In this document: piece after piece, positions 15,252 through 24,181 of the stretch
How the letters are laid out: each line of letters starts with the position of its first letter
Position numbering within the stretch: position 1 is the first letter of the stretch
Assembly: GCA_018110925.1 (NCBI GenBank)
Contig: JAGAZJ010000023.1
Location: forward strand, 1 to 64,000
Reading direction: 5' to 3'
Length of the DNA: 64,000 nucleotides
From: Oscillospiraceae bacterium
GTDB taxonomy: Bacteria > Bacillota > Clostridia > Oscillospirales > Ruminococcaceae
Translations under genes and position numbers: made by a program
The notes under the pieces: generated by a model
Databases searched by the model: none
What the model saw: only the letters and a program-made list of their open reading frames with translations
Told to the model about the DNA's origin: nothing

Positions 15252-17006
15252 ATGACTAAGACAAAGTCGATTGCGGCTCTGTCCATGGCTATCTGTATGA
15301 TGGCTTCGATGGCAGGCTGCGCAAACAATTCGGGTTCAGGTTCCGGTACTGCCGGCAACGAGCCTGCAGCGACAACCGCGGCAAAGACCGAGAACAACAA
15401 TGCCGGCGGTGAAGCAGGCAACGAGGGCGGCGAAACAACTGCTGCGTCCGGCGATGTAAAGGAATTCACAGCGTTCTTCGCAGTGCCCGGCAACGAGACC
15501 AACGAAGGCAACGACGTACAGGAGCTCATCGCTTCCAAGATCGGCGCTAAGTGCAAGATGACATGGCTCACAGGTCAGACCGCAGACGAAGCAGTCGGCG
15601 TTATGATCGCAGGCGGTCAGTATCCTGACTTCATCGATGGTTCCACAGGTTCTCAGCAGCTCATTGATGCAGGTGCCTGCATAGCTATCGACCAGTACTG
15701 GGATGCATATCCCAACCTCAAGAACTTCTGGACTGAAGAGCAGTGGAACTCCGTAAGAAACGAAGACGGCCACATCTACATCATTCCTCAGTTCGGCAAC
15801 CGCTGGATGTATGATACAGAAACAACTCACAACGATGAGGCTTTCTGGATCCAGGTAAGAGTACTTGAGTGGGCCGGCTATCCCAAGATCGAAACACTTG
15901 ATGATTACTTCAAGGTAATTGAAGATTATATAGCAGCTAACCCCACAATGGAAGACGGCACACCCAATATCGGTTATGAGATACTCTCCGATGACTGGAG
16001 ATATTTCTGCCTCGAGAATGCTCCGTTCTTCCTCGACGGTTATCCAAACGACGGTTGCGTTATAGTTGACAGAGATACTCACAAGGCTATCGACTACAAC
16101 ACAACAGATACAGCAAAGAGATACTTCAAGAAGCTCAACGAAGAATATCAGAAGGGCATCGTAGACCCCGAGACATTCACAATGAAGTATGACCAGTATA
16201 TCTCCAAGCTCTCCACAGGCCGTGTTTGCGGTATGGTTGACCAGCACTGGGATTTCAATGATGCTGAAGTTTCCATAAAGAGCCAGGGCCTTGATGACTG
16301 CACATATGTACCTCTCGGAATCGTTATTGACAAGGGCATCGAGGAGCACTATCACAGCAATCCCGCTCTTGACGTTTCCAACGGTATCTCTATCACAACA
16401 TCCTGCAAGGATATCGACGGTGCTCTCAAGTTCATCGACGATCTGCTTTCTCCCGAGATCCTCACTCTCCGTAACTGGGGTATCGAAGGCGAAGATTATC
16501 TCGTTGGCGATGACGGCCTCTTCTATCGTACAGAGGAAATGAGATCCAAGGCTAACGATCAGTCCTACATCAACCAGCACCTCTGCTCTTACAGCTACTT
16601 CCCCAACTACGGCGGTATGGATCACGATGAGAAGAACGCTGCTTCTCCTCAGTATCAGCCCAAGGAATTCTATGATTCCCTTTCTGAGCCTGTTAAGAAG
16701 TGCTTCGACGCTTACGGCGTTCAGACATACGTTCAGTTCCTCAACAAGTCCGGCGAGAACGCTCCTTGGTATCCTATGTGGTCTTATTCCAACAACTTCA
16801 CATCCGATACACCTCACGGTCTCGTATGGGCAACCATGGCAGATGTTAAGCATGAGTACCTTCCTAAGGTAGTTATGGCTCCTGACTTCGAAGCTGCTTG
16901 GGAAGAGTACATGGGCGTTTACAACCAGAGATGCGATATCCCTGTATTCCTCAACGCTATCGACGAAGAGATCCAGAGAAGAATCGACGTTGCATCTGGT
17001 AATTGA
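15252..17006 (+). CDS. ABC importer solute-binding lipoprotein (LplA/YtcQ type)
   Basis: A 584-residue extracellular binding protein for a carbohydrate-type ABC importer. The signal MTKTKSIAALSMAICMMASMAGC gives lipobox Cys23, followed by a Gly/Ala/Thr/Asn/Glu-rich linker of about 50 residues and a large type-I-importer binding domain (FPDFIDGS-like region, DQYWDAYPNL, several Trp-containing stretches). Size and pattern match the long LplA/YtcQ group that serves oligosaccharides or glycans. Start at ATG 15252 has GGAGGT six bases upstream. Two LplB/LplC-type permease genes follow. The codon choice is strongly biased to C-ending codons, as in highly expressed genes. Confidence 0.9.
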   Translation: MTKTKSIAALSMAICMMASMAGCANNSGSGSGTAGNEPAATTAAKTENNNAGGEAGNEGGETTAASGDVKEFTAFFAVPGNETNEGNDVQELIASKIGAKCKMTWLTGQTADEAVGVMIAGGQYPDFIDGSTGSQQLIDAGACIAIDQYWDAYPNLKNFWTEEQWNSVRNEDGHIYIIPQFGNRWMYDTETTHNDEAFWIQVRVLEWAGYPKIETLDDYFKVIEDYIAANPTMEDGTPNIGYEILSDDWRYFCLENAPFFLDGYPNDGCVIVDRDTHKAIDYNTTDTAKRYFKKLNEEYQKGIVDPETFTMKYDQYISKLSTGRVCGMVDQHWDFNDAEVSIKSQGLDDCTYVPLGIVIDKGIEEHYHSNPALDVSNGISITTSCKDIDGALKFIDDLLSPEILTLRNWGIEGEDYLVGDDGLFYRTEEMRSKANDQSYINQHLCSYSYFPNYGGMDHDEKNAASPQYQPKEFYDSLSEPVKKCFDAYGVQTYVQFLNKSGENAPWYPMWSYSNNFTSDTPHGLVWATMADVKHEYLPKVVMAPDFEAAWEEYMGVYNQRCDIPVFLNAIDEEIQRRIDVASGN

Positions 17007-17030
17007 TCATAATCATTTATGATATGTTAT

Positions 17031-17056
17031 TCGGGCAGACCCTACGGTCTGCCCGA
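17031..17056 (+). other. 11-bp hairpin between binding-protein and permease genes
   Basis: TCGGGCAGACC and GGTCTGCCCGA form a perfect stem with a four-base loop, followed by AAAAAT and not by T residues. It is probably a transcript-stabilising or partial-attenuation element that raises the binding protein over the permeases, as known for mal-type operons. Confidence 0.6.
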
Positions 17057-17163
17057 AAAATACAGGATTCACTTTTGCAAAACCGACAGACAGCCTTGAC
17101 AGGTCAAGGATGTCTGTGAGTTTTGCAGCAGTGAGAGGATAAATTCGGATACGGTGGTGCGAT

Positions 17164-18084
17164 ATGGCTAAGTTGGCGATCAATAAGAAGACATTGAAAA
17201 ACCAGAAGACGCTTATACTCATGGGTATACCCTTTGCGATATATGCGATAATCTTCTGCTATGTTCCGCTTTTCGGTTGGATCATGGCATTCCAGAACTA
17301 CAAGCCCAAGGATGGTATGTGGCATTCAAAGTTTGTAGGCTTGGGAAAATTTGAAAGACTGTTCAGCGATGATACATTCCTTAAAACCATAAGGAACACG
17401 TTCTGCATGGGTGCTATGAACCTGGTGTTCAGTACCATATTTGCGATACTCTTTGCCATACTGCTCAACGAGTTCTGGACACTCAAGGGCAAGAAGATCA
17501 TCCAGACGGTATCGTATCTGCCTCACTTCCTTTCATGGATCATCGTAACAGGTATCTGCTTCGATGTTCTCTCCATGGAGAACGGCGTGCTCAATCAGGT
17601 ACTCGTTGCGCTCCATGTCATACCCGAACCCATAAACTGGCTGGCGTACCCGAAATACTTCTGGTGGATAGTTACCTTCGCTCATTTGTGGAAGGAAACA
17701 GGCTGGAACAGTATCATCTATCTCGCAGCTATCACCTCGATAAACCCCGACTTGTATGAAGCGGCTTCCATAGACGGAGCGGGCAGACTTTCAAAGATAT
17801 GGCACATCACCCTCCCCGGTCTCAAGCCTACTATCATGATACTCCTCATAATGAATATCGGTAACGTTCTCAATGCGGGCTTTGAAGTTCAGTACCTGTT
17901 GGGTAACGGTCTTGTACAGAGCGTTGCACAAACGATAGACATCTATGTTCTTAAATTCGGTATTTCCAACGGCGACTACTCTCTCGGTACTGCCGCAGGT
18001 ATATTCAAAAGCGTAGTAAGTATCGCACTTATCGCTATCGCCAATGCAGGTGCAAAGGCAATGGGCGAAGAGTCACTGTTCTGA
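17164..18084 (+). CDS. Carbohydrate ABC importer permease, LplB type
   Basis: A 306-residue inner-membrane permease with six hydrophobic segments, starting with LILMGIPFAIYAIIFCYVPL. The coupling-helix EAA loop that contacts the ATPase is YEAASIDGAGRLSKIWHITLPGLKP. The motif GWIMAFQNYKP near the N-terminus is characteristic of LplB/YteP-like permeases. The ribosome site is weak (GGTGG). It pairs with the permease gene 15 bases downstream. No ATPase gene is present, so a shared MsmK/MsmX-type ATPase elsewhere must power the importer (known for this class). Confidence 0.92.
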   Translation: MAKLAINKKTLKNQKTLILMGIPFAIYAIIFCYVPLFGWIMAFQNYKPKDGMWHSKFVGLGKFERLFSDDTFLKTIRNTFCMGAMNLVFSTIFAILFAILLNEFWTLKGKKIIQTVSYLPHFLSWIIVTGICFDVLSMENGVLNQVLVALHVIPEPINWLAYPKYFWWIVTFAHLWKETGWNSIIYLAAITSINPDLYEAASIDGAGRLSKIWHITLPGLKPTIMILLIMNIGNVLNAGFEVQYLLGNGLVQSVAQTIDIYVLKFGISNGDYSLGTAAGIFKSVVSIALIAIANAGAKAMGEESLF

Positions 18085-18099
18085 TCCGGGAGGCGCAAA

Positions 18100-19092
18100 A
18101 TGGAAAAGAAAGAATCAGCTTTTGGCAAGCATTCCTCAGTCACCAAGCCCGGCATGGCGAAGATGGGCATAAAAGCCCCCGCAGAGGTCGGCGATGGCTC
18201 CGGAAACATATTCAGCAGACGTACTACCGGTGATATCGTATTTGACACGATAAACACCATCGTGCTCATACTCTTCACACTTGTAGTCGTATACCCTCTT
18301 ATCAACACCGTTGCGATGTCATTCAACGACGGTATTGATGCGCTCAGGGGCGGCATCACCTTCTTCCCCAGAGCATTCACATGGAAAAACTATGAAACGG
18401 TTCTTGCAAAGCAGGGCATGAAGACAGGTGCCGTCATCTCGGTACTAAGGACTGTTATAGGTACTCTTACTTCCACCCTCTGCACAGCGCTCCTCGCATA
18501 TGTGCTCAGCCGCAAGAACTTCATATTCAAGAAGCCCCTTTCCATGCTCTATGTTATCACGATGTATGTAAACGGCGGCCTTATCCCCGTGTTCCTCGTT
18601 TATAAGGCCCTCGGCCTTACAAACAGCTTCTGGGTATACATCCTTCCCGGTATGGTAAGCGCATGGAATATGCTCGTGCTCAGAACCTATATGAACGGTA
18701 TCCCCGAGAGCCTCAGTGAATCCGCTGAGCTTGACGGTGCAGGTCATTTCACCATATTCTTCAGGATAATCCTTCCGCTGTCAATGCCTGTTATAGCGTG
18801 CGTATCGCTGTTCTCGGCGGTTGGTCAGTGGAACTCATGGTTCGATGCGATGCTTTACAACAGAATGAGCGACAACCTCACTACTCTCCAGTATGAGCTC
18901 ATGAAGCTCCTCTCCTCTGTTACGAACAACAACGCAAATGTTGAGACCATGAAGAATTCTGACAATATGGTAACTCCCAGAACGATGAGAGCTGCCGCGA
19001 CTGTAGTTACAGCGCTTCCTATCGTTTGTCTCTATCCCTTCCTTCAGAGATACTTTGTTGCCGGTATGACCATCGGCGGCGTTAAGGAATGA
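18100..19092 (+). CDS. Carbohydrate ABC importer permease, LplC/YtcP type
   Basis: A 330-residue permease with six membrane segments and the EAA loop SESAELDGAGHFTIFFRIILPLSMP. The C-terminus YPFLQRYFVAGMTIGGVKE is typical of the LplC/YtcP group. It has an unusually long, Gly/Lys-rich cytoplasmic N-terminus of about 45 residues before the first helix. GGGAGG precedes the ATG. It is the last gene of the three-gene importer operon. Confidence 0.92.
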   Translation: MEKKESAFGKHSSVTKPGMAKMGIKAPAEVGDGSGNIFSRRTTGDIVFDTINTIVLILFTLVVVYPLINTVAMSFNDGIDALRGGITFFPRAFTWKNYETVLAKQGMKTGAVISVLRTVIGTLTSTLCTALLAYVLSRKNFIFKKPLSMLYVITMYVNGGLIPVFLVYKALGLTNSFWVYILPGMVSAWNMLVLRTYMNGIPESLSESAELDGAGHFTIFFRIILPLSMPVIACVSLFSAVGQWNSWFDAMLYNRMSDNLTTLQYELMKLLSSVTNNNANVETMKNSDNMVTPRTMRAAATVVTALPIVCLYPFLQRYFVAGMTIGGVKE

Positions 19093-19142
19093 TTCTCTGA
19101 ACGTTGTGACGTTCTTTACCGTGTGTTACGGTATGTGTCCGT

Positions 19143-19216
19143 CAGCCGCACATTAGGGGGAGTGCGGCTGAATGGATACATCTGAACCTTTTCCTTGGAC
19201 GGAAGAGGTTTTTTTT
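19143..19216 (+). terminator. Tandem hairpins ending the importer operon
   Basis: First CAGCCGCAC/GTGCGGCTG (19143-19170) without a T-tract, then AACCTTTTCC/GGAAGAGGTT (19185-19210) followed directly by six T residues. The second is a standard rho-independent terminator. Confidence 0.85.
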
Positions 19217-19226
19217 ATAAATACAC

Positions 19227-19255
19227 TTGAACTTATGAAAAAAGTATGATACAAT
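19227..19255 (+). promoter_or_regulatory. Sigma-A promoter of the sensor-GGDEF gene
   Basis: TTGAAC, 17 bases, TACAAT, just after the terminator T-tract. It shows that the sensor gene is expressed separately from the importer. Confidence 0.75.
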
Positions 19256-19281
19256 ATAAAAAGATATTTATATGAATCGAG

Positions 19282-21192
19282 ATGAAAGGCATGATTAACG
19301 GCAGAAAAACCATTGGTTTGATCTTGTGCGGAGTTACGGGCAATTATCAGAAGGATCTCTGCCGCAGCATGATACACAGCGCCGGAAACAGGGGTTACGA
19401 CCTTCTTGTGTTCAATATCATAGGTACTATCGGCAGGGACTACAAGGGTTATGCCGACCATGAAAATAATTTTGCTGAGATCATACCTTTTGACAAACTT
19501 GATGCGGTCATATTTGACAACAGCAATGTAGTAGTCAGGGAATTCCGTGAACTGCTTTATGAGAAGCTGAGCAGGATCTCATGCCCTGTTATACTGATAG
19601 GATTTCCGAATGAGGATTTCTATGAGGTGCATTTTGATAACCTGAACGGTATCGCTGAAATGGTGGATCATTTTGTTGAACACCATGGATTTACCAAAAT
19701 AGGATATATGTCCGGAATAAAGGATCATGTTGACTCTGTGCAGAGACTTGAAATGTTCCGAAACACCATGAAAAAGCACGGGCTCAATGAAGACGGAGTG
19801 GGTATATTCCACGGCGATTTCTGGTATAATTACGGCGAGGAAGCGGCGGATTATTTCTGGAACAAGTGCGGAGAGAGACCGCAGGCTGTTATCTGTGCAA
19901 ACGACTATATGGCTGTATCACTTTGCGATGCCTTTGAGAATATGGGCGTCAAAGTTCCTGAGATGATAAGTGTTTCCGGATGCGACGGTGTGTATGAAGC
20001 AAAGATGCACTGCCCCGGGATCACTACCGTGGATAAGGATAATTCTCTCATGTCGGAGAAATGCCTTGAGATCATAGAAGACCTTCGCAATGGCAGACCG
20101 CATGAGCGTGTCAGCATTCTCCCGACCACTAACAGATATCTTACATCCTGCGGATGTGTTTCTCCCGCAGATGATGATGTGCGCCGCAAGGCCAATGAGT
20201 CCTTTGCCAATACGCTGGAATATCTGTATTATATCTATGATACCGAGTCTGCGATGCTTGAGATGAACAAGATCGACTCAGCAGAGGAGATAGAGGATAC
20301 ATTTGCCAAATACGGTGTCAATATAGGACTGTACGACAGGTTCTTCGTTTTTGCGTATGTTGACGATAACGACAAGAAGTCATATGAGCAGTCGATCACT
20401 GCCCCGACGAAAATGGTCTATCCCGCATTGTGGATAGATAAGATCGGTACTACGGTGCGTCCCGAAAAATTTGATGTTAGCACCTTTTTGCCTGCTGATA
20501 CATCTTCCGAACCTCTGTGCTGCTATATATCCCATATACATTTTGGTGAACACTGCTTTGGCTATTCTGTAATACAGATGCACGGTGATGAGCCGTTCAA
20601 CGAGTTCTACAAGATTTGGATGGTCAATATTGCAGTTTCCTTTGAGACATTGCTTCACAAAAACAGTATCCGTGCCCTCGTGAGCGATCTTGAAAAAGAA
20701 AGCACTCATGACAGACTGACAGGGCTCCTGAACCGAAGAGGTTTTGAACAGCGCTCCGATATCGCATTCAGAGAGATATGCAATTATCCCGAGCGTTCCC
20801 TCGGGGCGATCATGATAGATATGGACAGGCTGAAAAATATCAACGACATCTATGGCCATGCGGAGGGCGACTTTGCTATAAGAAAGCTCGCCGAGCTGAT
20901 ACTGTCCTGCTGTGAGAACGGTGAGATCGCCGGCAGAACGGGCGGTGACGAGTTTTACGTTCTTGCACCCGACTACGATCAGGAAAAGGCAGAGCGCTTT
21001 GCAGACAAGCTGGAAAAGGTGCTTGCGGAGTTCAATGCCTCATCGGGTAAGGAATACACCCTTAATGCAAGCTGTGGGTATTTCGTGAAGAAGGTAGCGG
21101 ATATAGAGCGGCTTGAAGACCTTCTCAAAAAGAGCGATGAAAAGATGTACAGTGCTAAACGGAAGAAGTATTCCGATATAAGATACAACTGA
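19282..21192 (+). CDS. LacI-type ligand-binding domain fused to a GGDEF diguanylate cyclase
   Basis: A 636-residue soluble protein. Residues 8-285 match the periplasmic-binding-protein fold of LacI/GalR regulators (TIGLILCGVTGNYQKDL, then PQAVICANDYMAVSL and VSGCDGVYEAKMHCPGITTV), but there is no helix-turn-helix ahead of it and no signal peptide. A middle region of about 170 residues follows, then a GGDEF domain from about 465: DRLTGLLNRRGFEQ, IDMDRLKNIND and intact GRTGGDEF. The inhibitory RxxD site before GGDEF appears absent. It should make cyclic di-GMP in the cytoplasm in response to a small molecule, probably a sugar given the importer upstream (inference). ATG 19282 or 19291 may be the start; neither ribosome site is strong. 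Confidence 0.88.
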   Translation: MKGMINGRKTIGLILCGVTGNYQKDLCRSMIHSAGNRGYDLLVFNIIGTIGRDYKGYADHENNFAEIIPFDKLDAVIFDNSNVVVREFRELLYEKLSRISCPVILIGFPNEDFYEVHFDNLNGIAEMVDHFVEHHGFTKIGYMSGIKDHVDSVQRLEMFRNTMKKHGLNEDGVGIFHGDFWYNYGEEAADYFWNKCGERPQAVICANDYMAVSLCDAFENMGVKVPEMISVSGCDGVYEAKMHCPGITTVDKDNSLMSEKCLEIIEDLRNGRPHERVSILPTTNRYLTSCGCVSPADDDVRRKANESFANTLEYLYYIYDTESAMLEMNKIDSAEEIEDTFAKYGVNIGLYDRFFVFAYVDDNDKKSYEQSITAPTKMVYPALWIDKIGTTVRPEKFDVSTFLPADTSSEPLCCYISHIHFGEHCFGYSVIQMHGDEPFNEFYKIWMVNIAVSFETLLHKNSIRALVSDLEKESTHDRLTGLLNRRGFEQRSDIAFREICNYPERSLGAIMIDMDRLKNINDIYGHAEGDFAIRKLAELILSCCENGEIAGRTGGDEFYVLAPDYDQEKAERFADKLEKVLAEFNASSGKEYTLNASCGYFVKKVADIERLEDLLKKSDEKMYSAKRKKYSDIRYN

Positions 21193-21229
21193 AAAATGTC
21201 GGTATGCGGAACCTGTATACATAATTAAG

Positions 21230-21270
21230 CGCCATAATACTTCTGACTTAATATCAGAGGTATAATGGCG
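21230..21270. terminator. Shared hairpin between convergent genes
   Basis: A 17-base-pair imperfect stem (CGCCATAATACTTCTGA with TCAGAGGTATAATGGCG, two mismatches, seven-base loop) lies between the rightward GGDEF gene and the leftward permease gene. T-tracts are weak on both sides. Confidence 0.6.
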
Positions 21271-21284
21271 TTATTGTTACAGGC

Positions 21285-22181
21285 TCATGCAATAAGGTTC
21301 ACTATCAGACCCGTGAGCATGGCTGAGAGCATGACAAATCCGATATATACGGCAAAATTGCGGTTGCCCAGAACGATCTTCAGCGCGCCGAGATTTGTTA
21401 TCTTGGTGGCAGGCCCCGTTATCATGAATGCCGCCGCACTGCCCATGCTCATGCCCTGTGCCAGCCAACCCTGAAGAAGCGGTATCGTGCCGCCGCCGCA
21501 GGCATAGAGAGGCACCCCCACGGTCGCTGCCATGAACACTCCGAATGCTTCATTGCCGAACAGCCTTGACATAAGATCTGCGGGTACATATCTCTGAAAC
21601 AGCGCAGAGAGCAGTATGCCGATAAGAAAGTATCCGCCGGTTGCCTTTATGTTTCTCCACAGGTTCTTCAGAAAACGCAACAGCATATTCGGGTCGGTGT
21701 CACGGCTTTTCGGCTCCTCAAAGCTCTTGAAGGTGAAATATCCCTTGTCTTTGCAGATAAGGCGCACCAGCGCCCCTGCGACAACGCCGCAGAGAAAGCA
21801 GGACACTATCCTCACGATCAGTGCGGTCGTGCCGAGGGCGGCACTGTATATGATAAGCTGAGGATTAAGGAGAATGGAGCTCATCATGAATGCTGCGAGC
21901 CAGTCGTCCTTTATGCCGCCCTTTGAGAATGAAGCGGCTATGGGTATAGTGCCGTACATACACAGCGGCGATGCTATCCCCAGAGCAGAGGCAATAAATA
22001 TGCCCGCTGTCCCCGAACCGGTGCTTAGAGAGCGCATAGCGCCGTGTATCCTGTCTTTGAGGAATACCGACACAGCCGAGCCGATGAGCATTCCCAACAC
22101 CCAGTAGACGAATATGTGTGAAAGCTGTACGGTGAAATAATACCATACAAAAACAAACTCAGTCCTTATCGTCCCAATCAT
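21285..22181 (-). CDS. DUF318 / ArsP-like permease
   Basis: A 298-residue protein with about eight membrane helices, of the DUF318 permease family (UPF0718, ArsP relatives). The two symmetric re-entrant motifs are clear: SPLCMYGTIPIAASFSKGG in the first half and PLYACGGGTIPLLQGWLAQG in the second, each with the conserved Cys, Gly and Pro. A charged cytoplasmic loop (KSFEEPKSRDTDPN) separates the halves. Characterised relatives export trivalent organoarsenicals or are linked to metal efflux; this one's cargo is not known. Its start overlaps the stop of the DUF362 gene by four bases (ATGA). Confidence 0.82.
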   Translation of the reverse strand: MIGTIRTEFVFVWYYFTVQLSHIFVYWVLGMLIGSAVSVFLKDRIHGAMRSLSTGSGTAGIFIASALGIASPLCMYGTIPIAASFSKGGIKDDWLAAFMMSSILLNPQLIIYSAALGTTALIVRIVSCFLCGVVAGALVRLICKDKGYFTFKSFEEPKSRDTDPNMLLRFLKNLWRNIKATGGYFLIGILLSALFQRYVPADLMSRLFGNEAFGVFMAATVGVPLYACGGGTIPLLQGWLAQGMSMGSAAAFMITGPATKITNLGALKIVLGNRNFAVYIGFVMLSAMLTGLIVNLIA

Positions 22182-23233
22182 TTTTCGTTACCGTCGTCCA
22201 GGTCTATGAGCTCATACGCCCTGTTGCCCAGACCAATCTCCTCGGCGTGGCGGAGGATGTACAGCCCGTTTTTCTTCTCTATCCTCTCTCTCATGGAAGC
22301 ACCGTCGGGAGCGGCATAGATAAGGTCTACGCACGCCTGATCGAGCGCTACGGGGTCAAGGGAAGCGAGTATGCCTATATCGTGCATATCCACCTCAGCA
22401 GGCTCTGAAACGCAGTCGCAGTCCACTGAGATATGGTTCATGACGCTGATGTAGAGCATCTTTTCCCCGTGTCCCTCATAGTCTGACACAGACTTCGCCG
22501 CCTCAGCCATAGAGCCTATGAAATCATTCTGGTTTGTTATTATGGATCCGAAGTCGATCGGCGGCTGATGCAACAGCCCTGCTGAATGTATCCGCACTTT
22601 ACCCTCACGGGAGGCGATGCCTATGGAGATGTTTTTGAGCGCACCGCCGAAGCCGCCCATGGGATGACCCTTGAAATGAGACAGCACCATGATAAAATCA
22701 TAGTCTTCAAGGTCTTTGCCCACCCAGTTCTCTTTGAGCAGTGAACCGCCCTCAACGGGAATGACCATATATCCGTCCTTGTCCATGATGTCCACATCGG
22801 CTATTTCGGTGAAGCCGTGTTCTTTGGCGACCTGCATATGCATCTCTGTTTCGGCTCTCTTTGAGCCGCCGTAGGCGGTGTTGCACTCTATGATGGTGCC
22901 GTCAACGCTCTGCACCAGTTCCTTTATCAGCTCGGGCGACAGGTGGTTGGGGTTGCCTGCCTCGCCTGTTGAGAGCTTTACACCCACTTTGCCCTCTGCT
23001 GTGCGCCCAAGAGCCTCATAAGCCCTTTCAAGTCCTTCGGGGGTTATATCCTTTGTGAAATACACTGTCGAATTTGATGTGTATGCACGTCCCTCACTGT
23101 CCATGTCCTTTATATTATAGGGCTGATAGACCTCCGGCTCATATCTCATATGCAGGGAAAATCCCACACCGCCTGCGGCAAGCACTGCTATGACACAGCC
23201 TGCGGCCGCCAGCGCCTTTTTTCTCTTGTTCAT
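22178..23233 (-). CDS. DUF362 domain protein with N-terminal membrane anchor
   Basis: A 351-residue protein. Residues 7-27 form a signal anchor or uncleaved signal (AAAGCVIAVLAAGGVGFSLH), placing the rest outside the membrane. The body matches DUF362: VGVKLSTGEAGNPNHLSPELI, a segment with LSHFKGHPMGGFGGALKNISIGIASREGK, and GILASLDPVALDQACVDLI. The ferredoxin Cys clusters found in many DUF362 proteins are absent here. The family's activity is unproven. GGGAGGA precedes the ATG. It is translationally coupled to the DUF318 permease, so the two probably form one envelope system. Confidence 0.82.
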   Translation of the reverse strand: MNKRKKALAAAGCVIAVLAAGGVGFSLHMRYEPEVYQPYNIKDMDSEGRAYTSNSTVYFTKDITPEGLERAYEALGRTAEGKVGVKLSTGEAGNPNHLSPELIKELVQSVDGTIIECNTAYGGSKRAETEMHMQVAKEHGFTEIADVDIMDKDGYMVIPVEGGSLLKENWVGKDLEDYDFIMVLSHFKGHPMGGFGGALKNISIGIASREGKVRIHSAGLLHQPPIDFGSIITNQNDFIGSMAEAAKSVSDYEGHGEKMLYISVMNHISVDCDCVSEPAEVDMHDIGILASLDPVALDQACVDLIYAAPDGASMRERIEKKNGLYILRHAEEIGLGNRAYELIDLDDGNEK

Positions 23234-23375
23234 AATTCCTCCCGTACAGCGCGATGCGGTCTGTTGAAAGCAGACAGCATCAAGTCTGATATTATGATAA
23301 CACAGACAATGTTAAAAAGTCCTTAAAAATTTTAATACTAACTTCTGACCGATGTAAAAAGAATAATCAGCATAA

Positions 23376-23407
23376 ATGCTCCCCGCCGTTCATTCGGCGA
23401 GGAGCAT
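23376..23407 (-). terminator. Terminator after the cellulase operon
   Basis: A 13-base-pair stem (ATGCTCCCCGCCG with CGGCGAGGAGCAT, one G-T pair, six-base loop). Read leftward it is followed by a mixed T-rich stretch. It lies just beyond the stop of the gene ending at 23417. Confidence 0.7.
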
Positions 23408-23416
23408 GATCGTGCC

Positions 23417-24181
23417 CTACGCATTATCTGCGGATCCTTCGCCGCAGAACCCGTATGTGAATGACCTGCCTCTTTTGCCGATCCGTTTTATGATGCCGCC
23501 TCTGTGCAGCACCGACAGTGCCACGGAAGTGTACTTTCTCGGCAGGTGTATAAGCTCTGACAGGTCTGAGGTAGTATATCCGTCATTTCTGAGACAGGGT
23601 ATCAGCTTCTCCCAGTCACAGGGGACTTCTATGGATATCTCATCTATGAGCTTTGTGGGGAAGCGGTCTGTGACCGACAGGCGGTCATGCCTTCTTGCGG
23701 GTTTGCCTATCGCCGCAGGGGGAATGCGGTACTCATCACAGTCAAGTATCATTATGACAAAGGACAGGTTCTTGTCCTTCAGAAAATGCGCAATGGGGAA
23801 CAACTCTCTGAATATCTCAAAGGCGGTGCCTTTGAGCGGTGAGATACGTGACCTCAGAACCTCTCCGTCCTCGCTCAGGGATACTATCCGCTTGTTCAAA
23901 AATACAGGGTATACCACCGTGACATGGGTATTAGGCAGGAATGCGGCGAGCTTTTCACGCAGAGCGGAGAAATGAGAAGTCTGTATCTCGATTATGCCTC
24001 GCTCACCGACTATATCGGCGATATGTCTGCCCACGGACAGCTCCTGACTTTCCTGGTCGTTCTCAAAATAGTTTTTCAGTACGGCGTGGACAGACCCCTC
24101 TCCCTTGGTGCCTATGCCCTTTATGAGCCTGCCGCCTTCCCGTACACGTTTGCAGGCTTCTTCAAACCTGATAAGATCCAT
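23417..24181 (-). CDS. Putative nuclease-like protein with C-terminal winged helix; function unknown
   Basis: A 254-residue protein I cannot assign to a named family. The N-terminal half contains ELSVGRHIADIVGERGIIEIQTSHFSAL, where Asp, Glu-x-Gln and the following Ser recall the PD-(D/E)XK pattern of CoiA-like nucleases (IEFQ in that family). The C-terminal third (RNDGYTTSDLSELIHLPRKYTSVALSVLHRGGIIKRIGKRGRSFTY) reads as a winged helix. It starts at ATG 24181, whose A is also the last base of the cellulase stop codon (TAATG), so translation is coupled. Why it is tied to a cellulase is unclear. A longer frame to 24232 lies inside the cellulase gene. Confidence 0.65.
   Translation of the reverse strand: MDLIRFEEACKRVREGGRLIKGIGTKGEGSVHAVLKNYFENDQESQELSVGRHIADIVGERGIIEIQTSHFSALREKLAAFLPNTHVTVVYPVFLNKRIVSLSEDGEVLRSRISPLKGTAFEIFRELFPIAHFLKDKNLSFVIMILDCDEYRIPPAAIGKPARRHDRLSVTDRFPTKLIDEISIEVPCDWEKLIPCLRNDGYTTSDLSELIHLPRKYTSVALSVLHRGGIIKRIGKRGRSFTYGFCGEGSADNA

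Noticed and set aside
15336..16853. 505-codon open frame on the minus strand
   Set aside because: It is the exact mirror of the solute-binding protein gene; the forward frame has a signal peptide, ribosome site and promoter, while the reverse frame has none and arises from codon bias.
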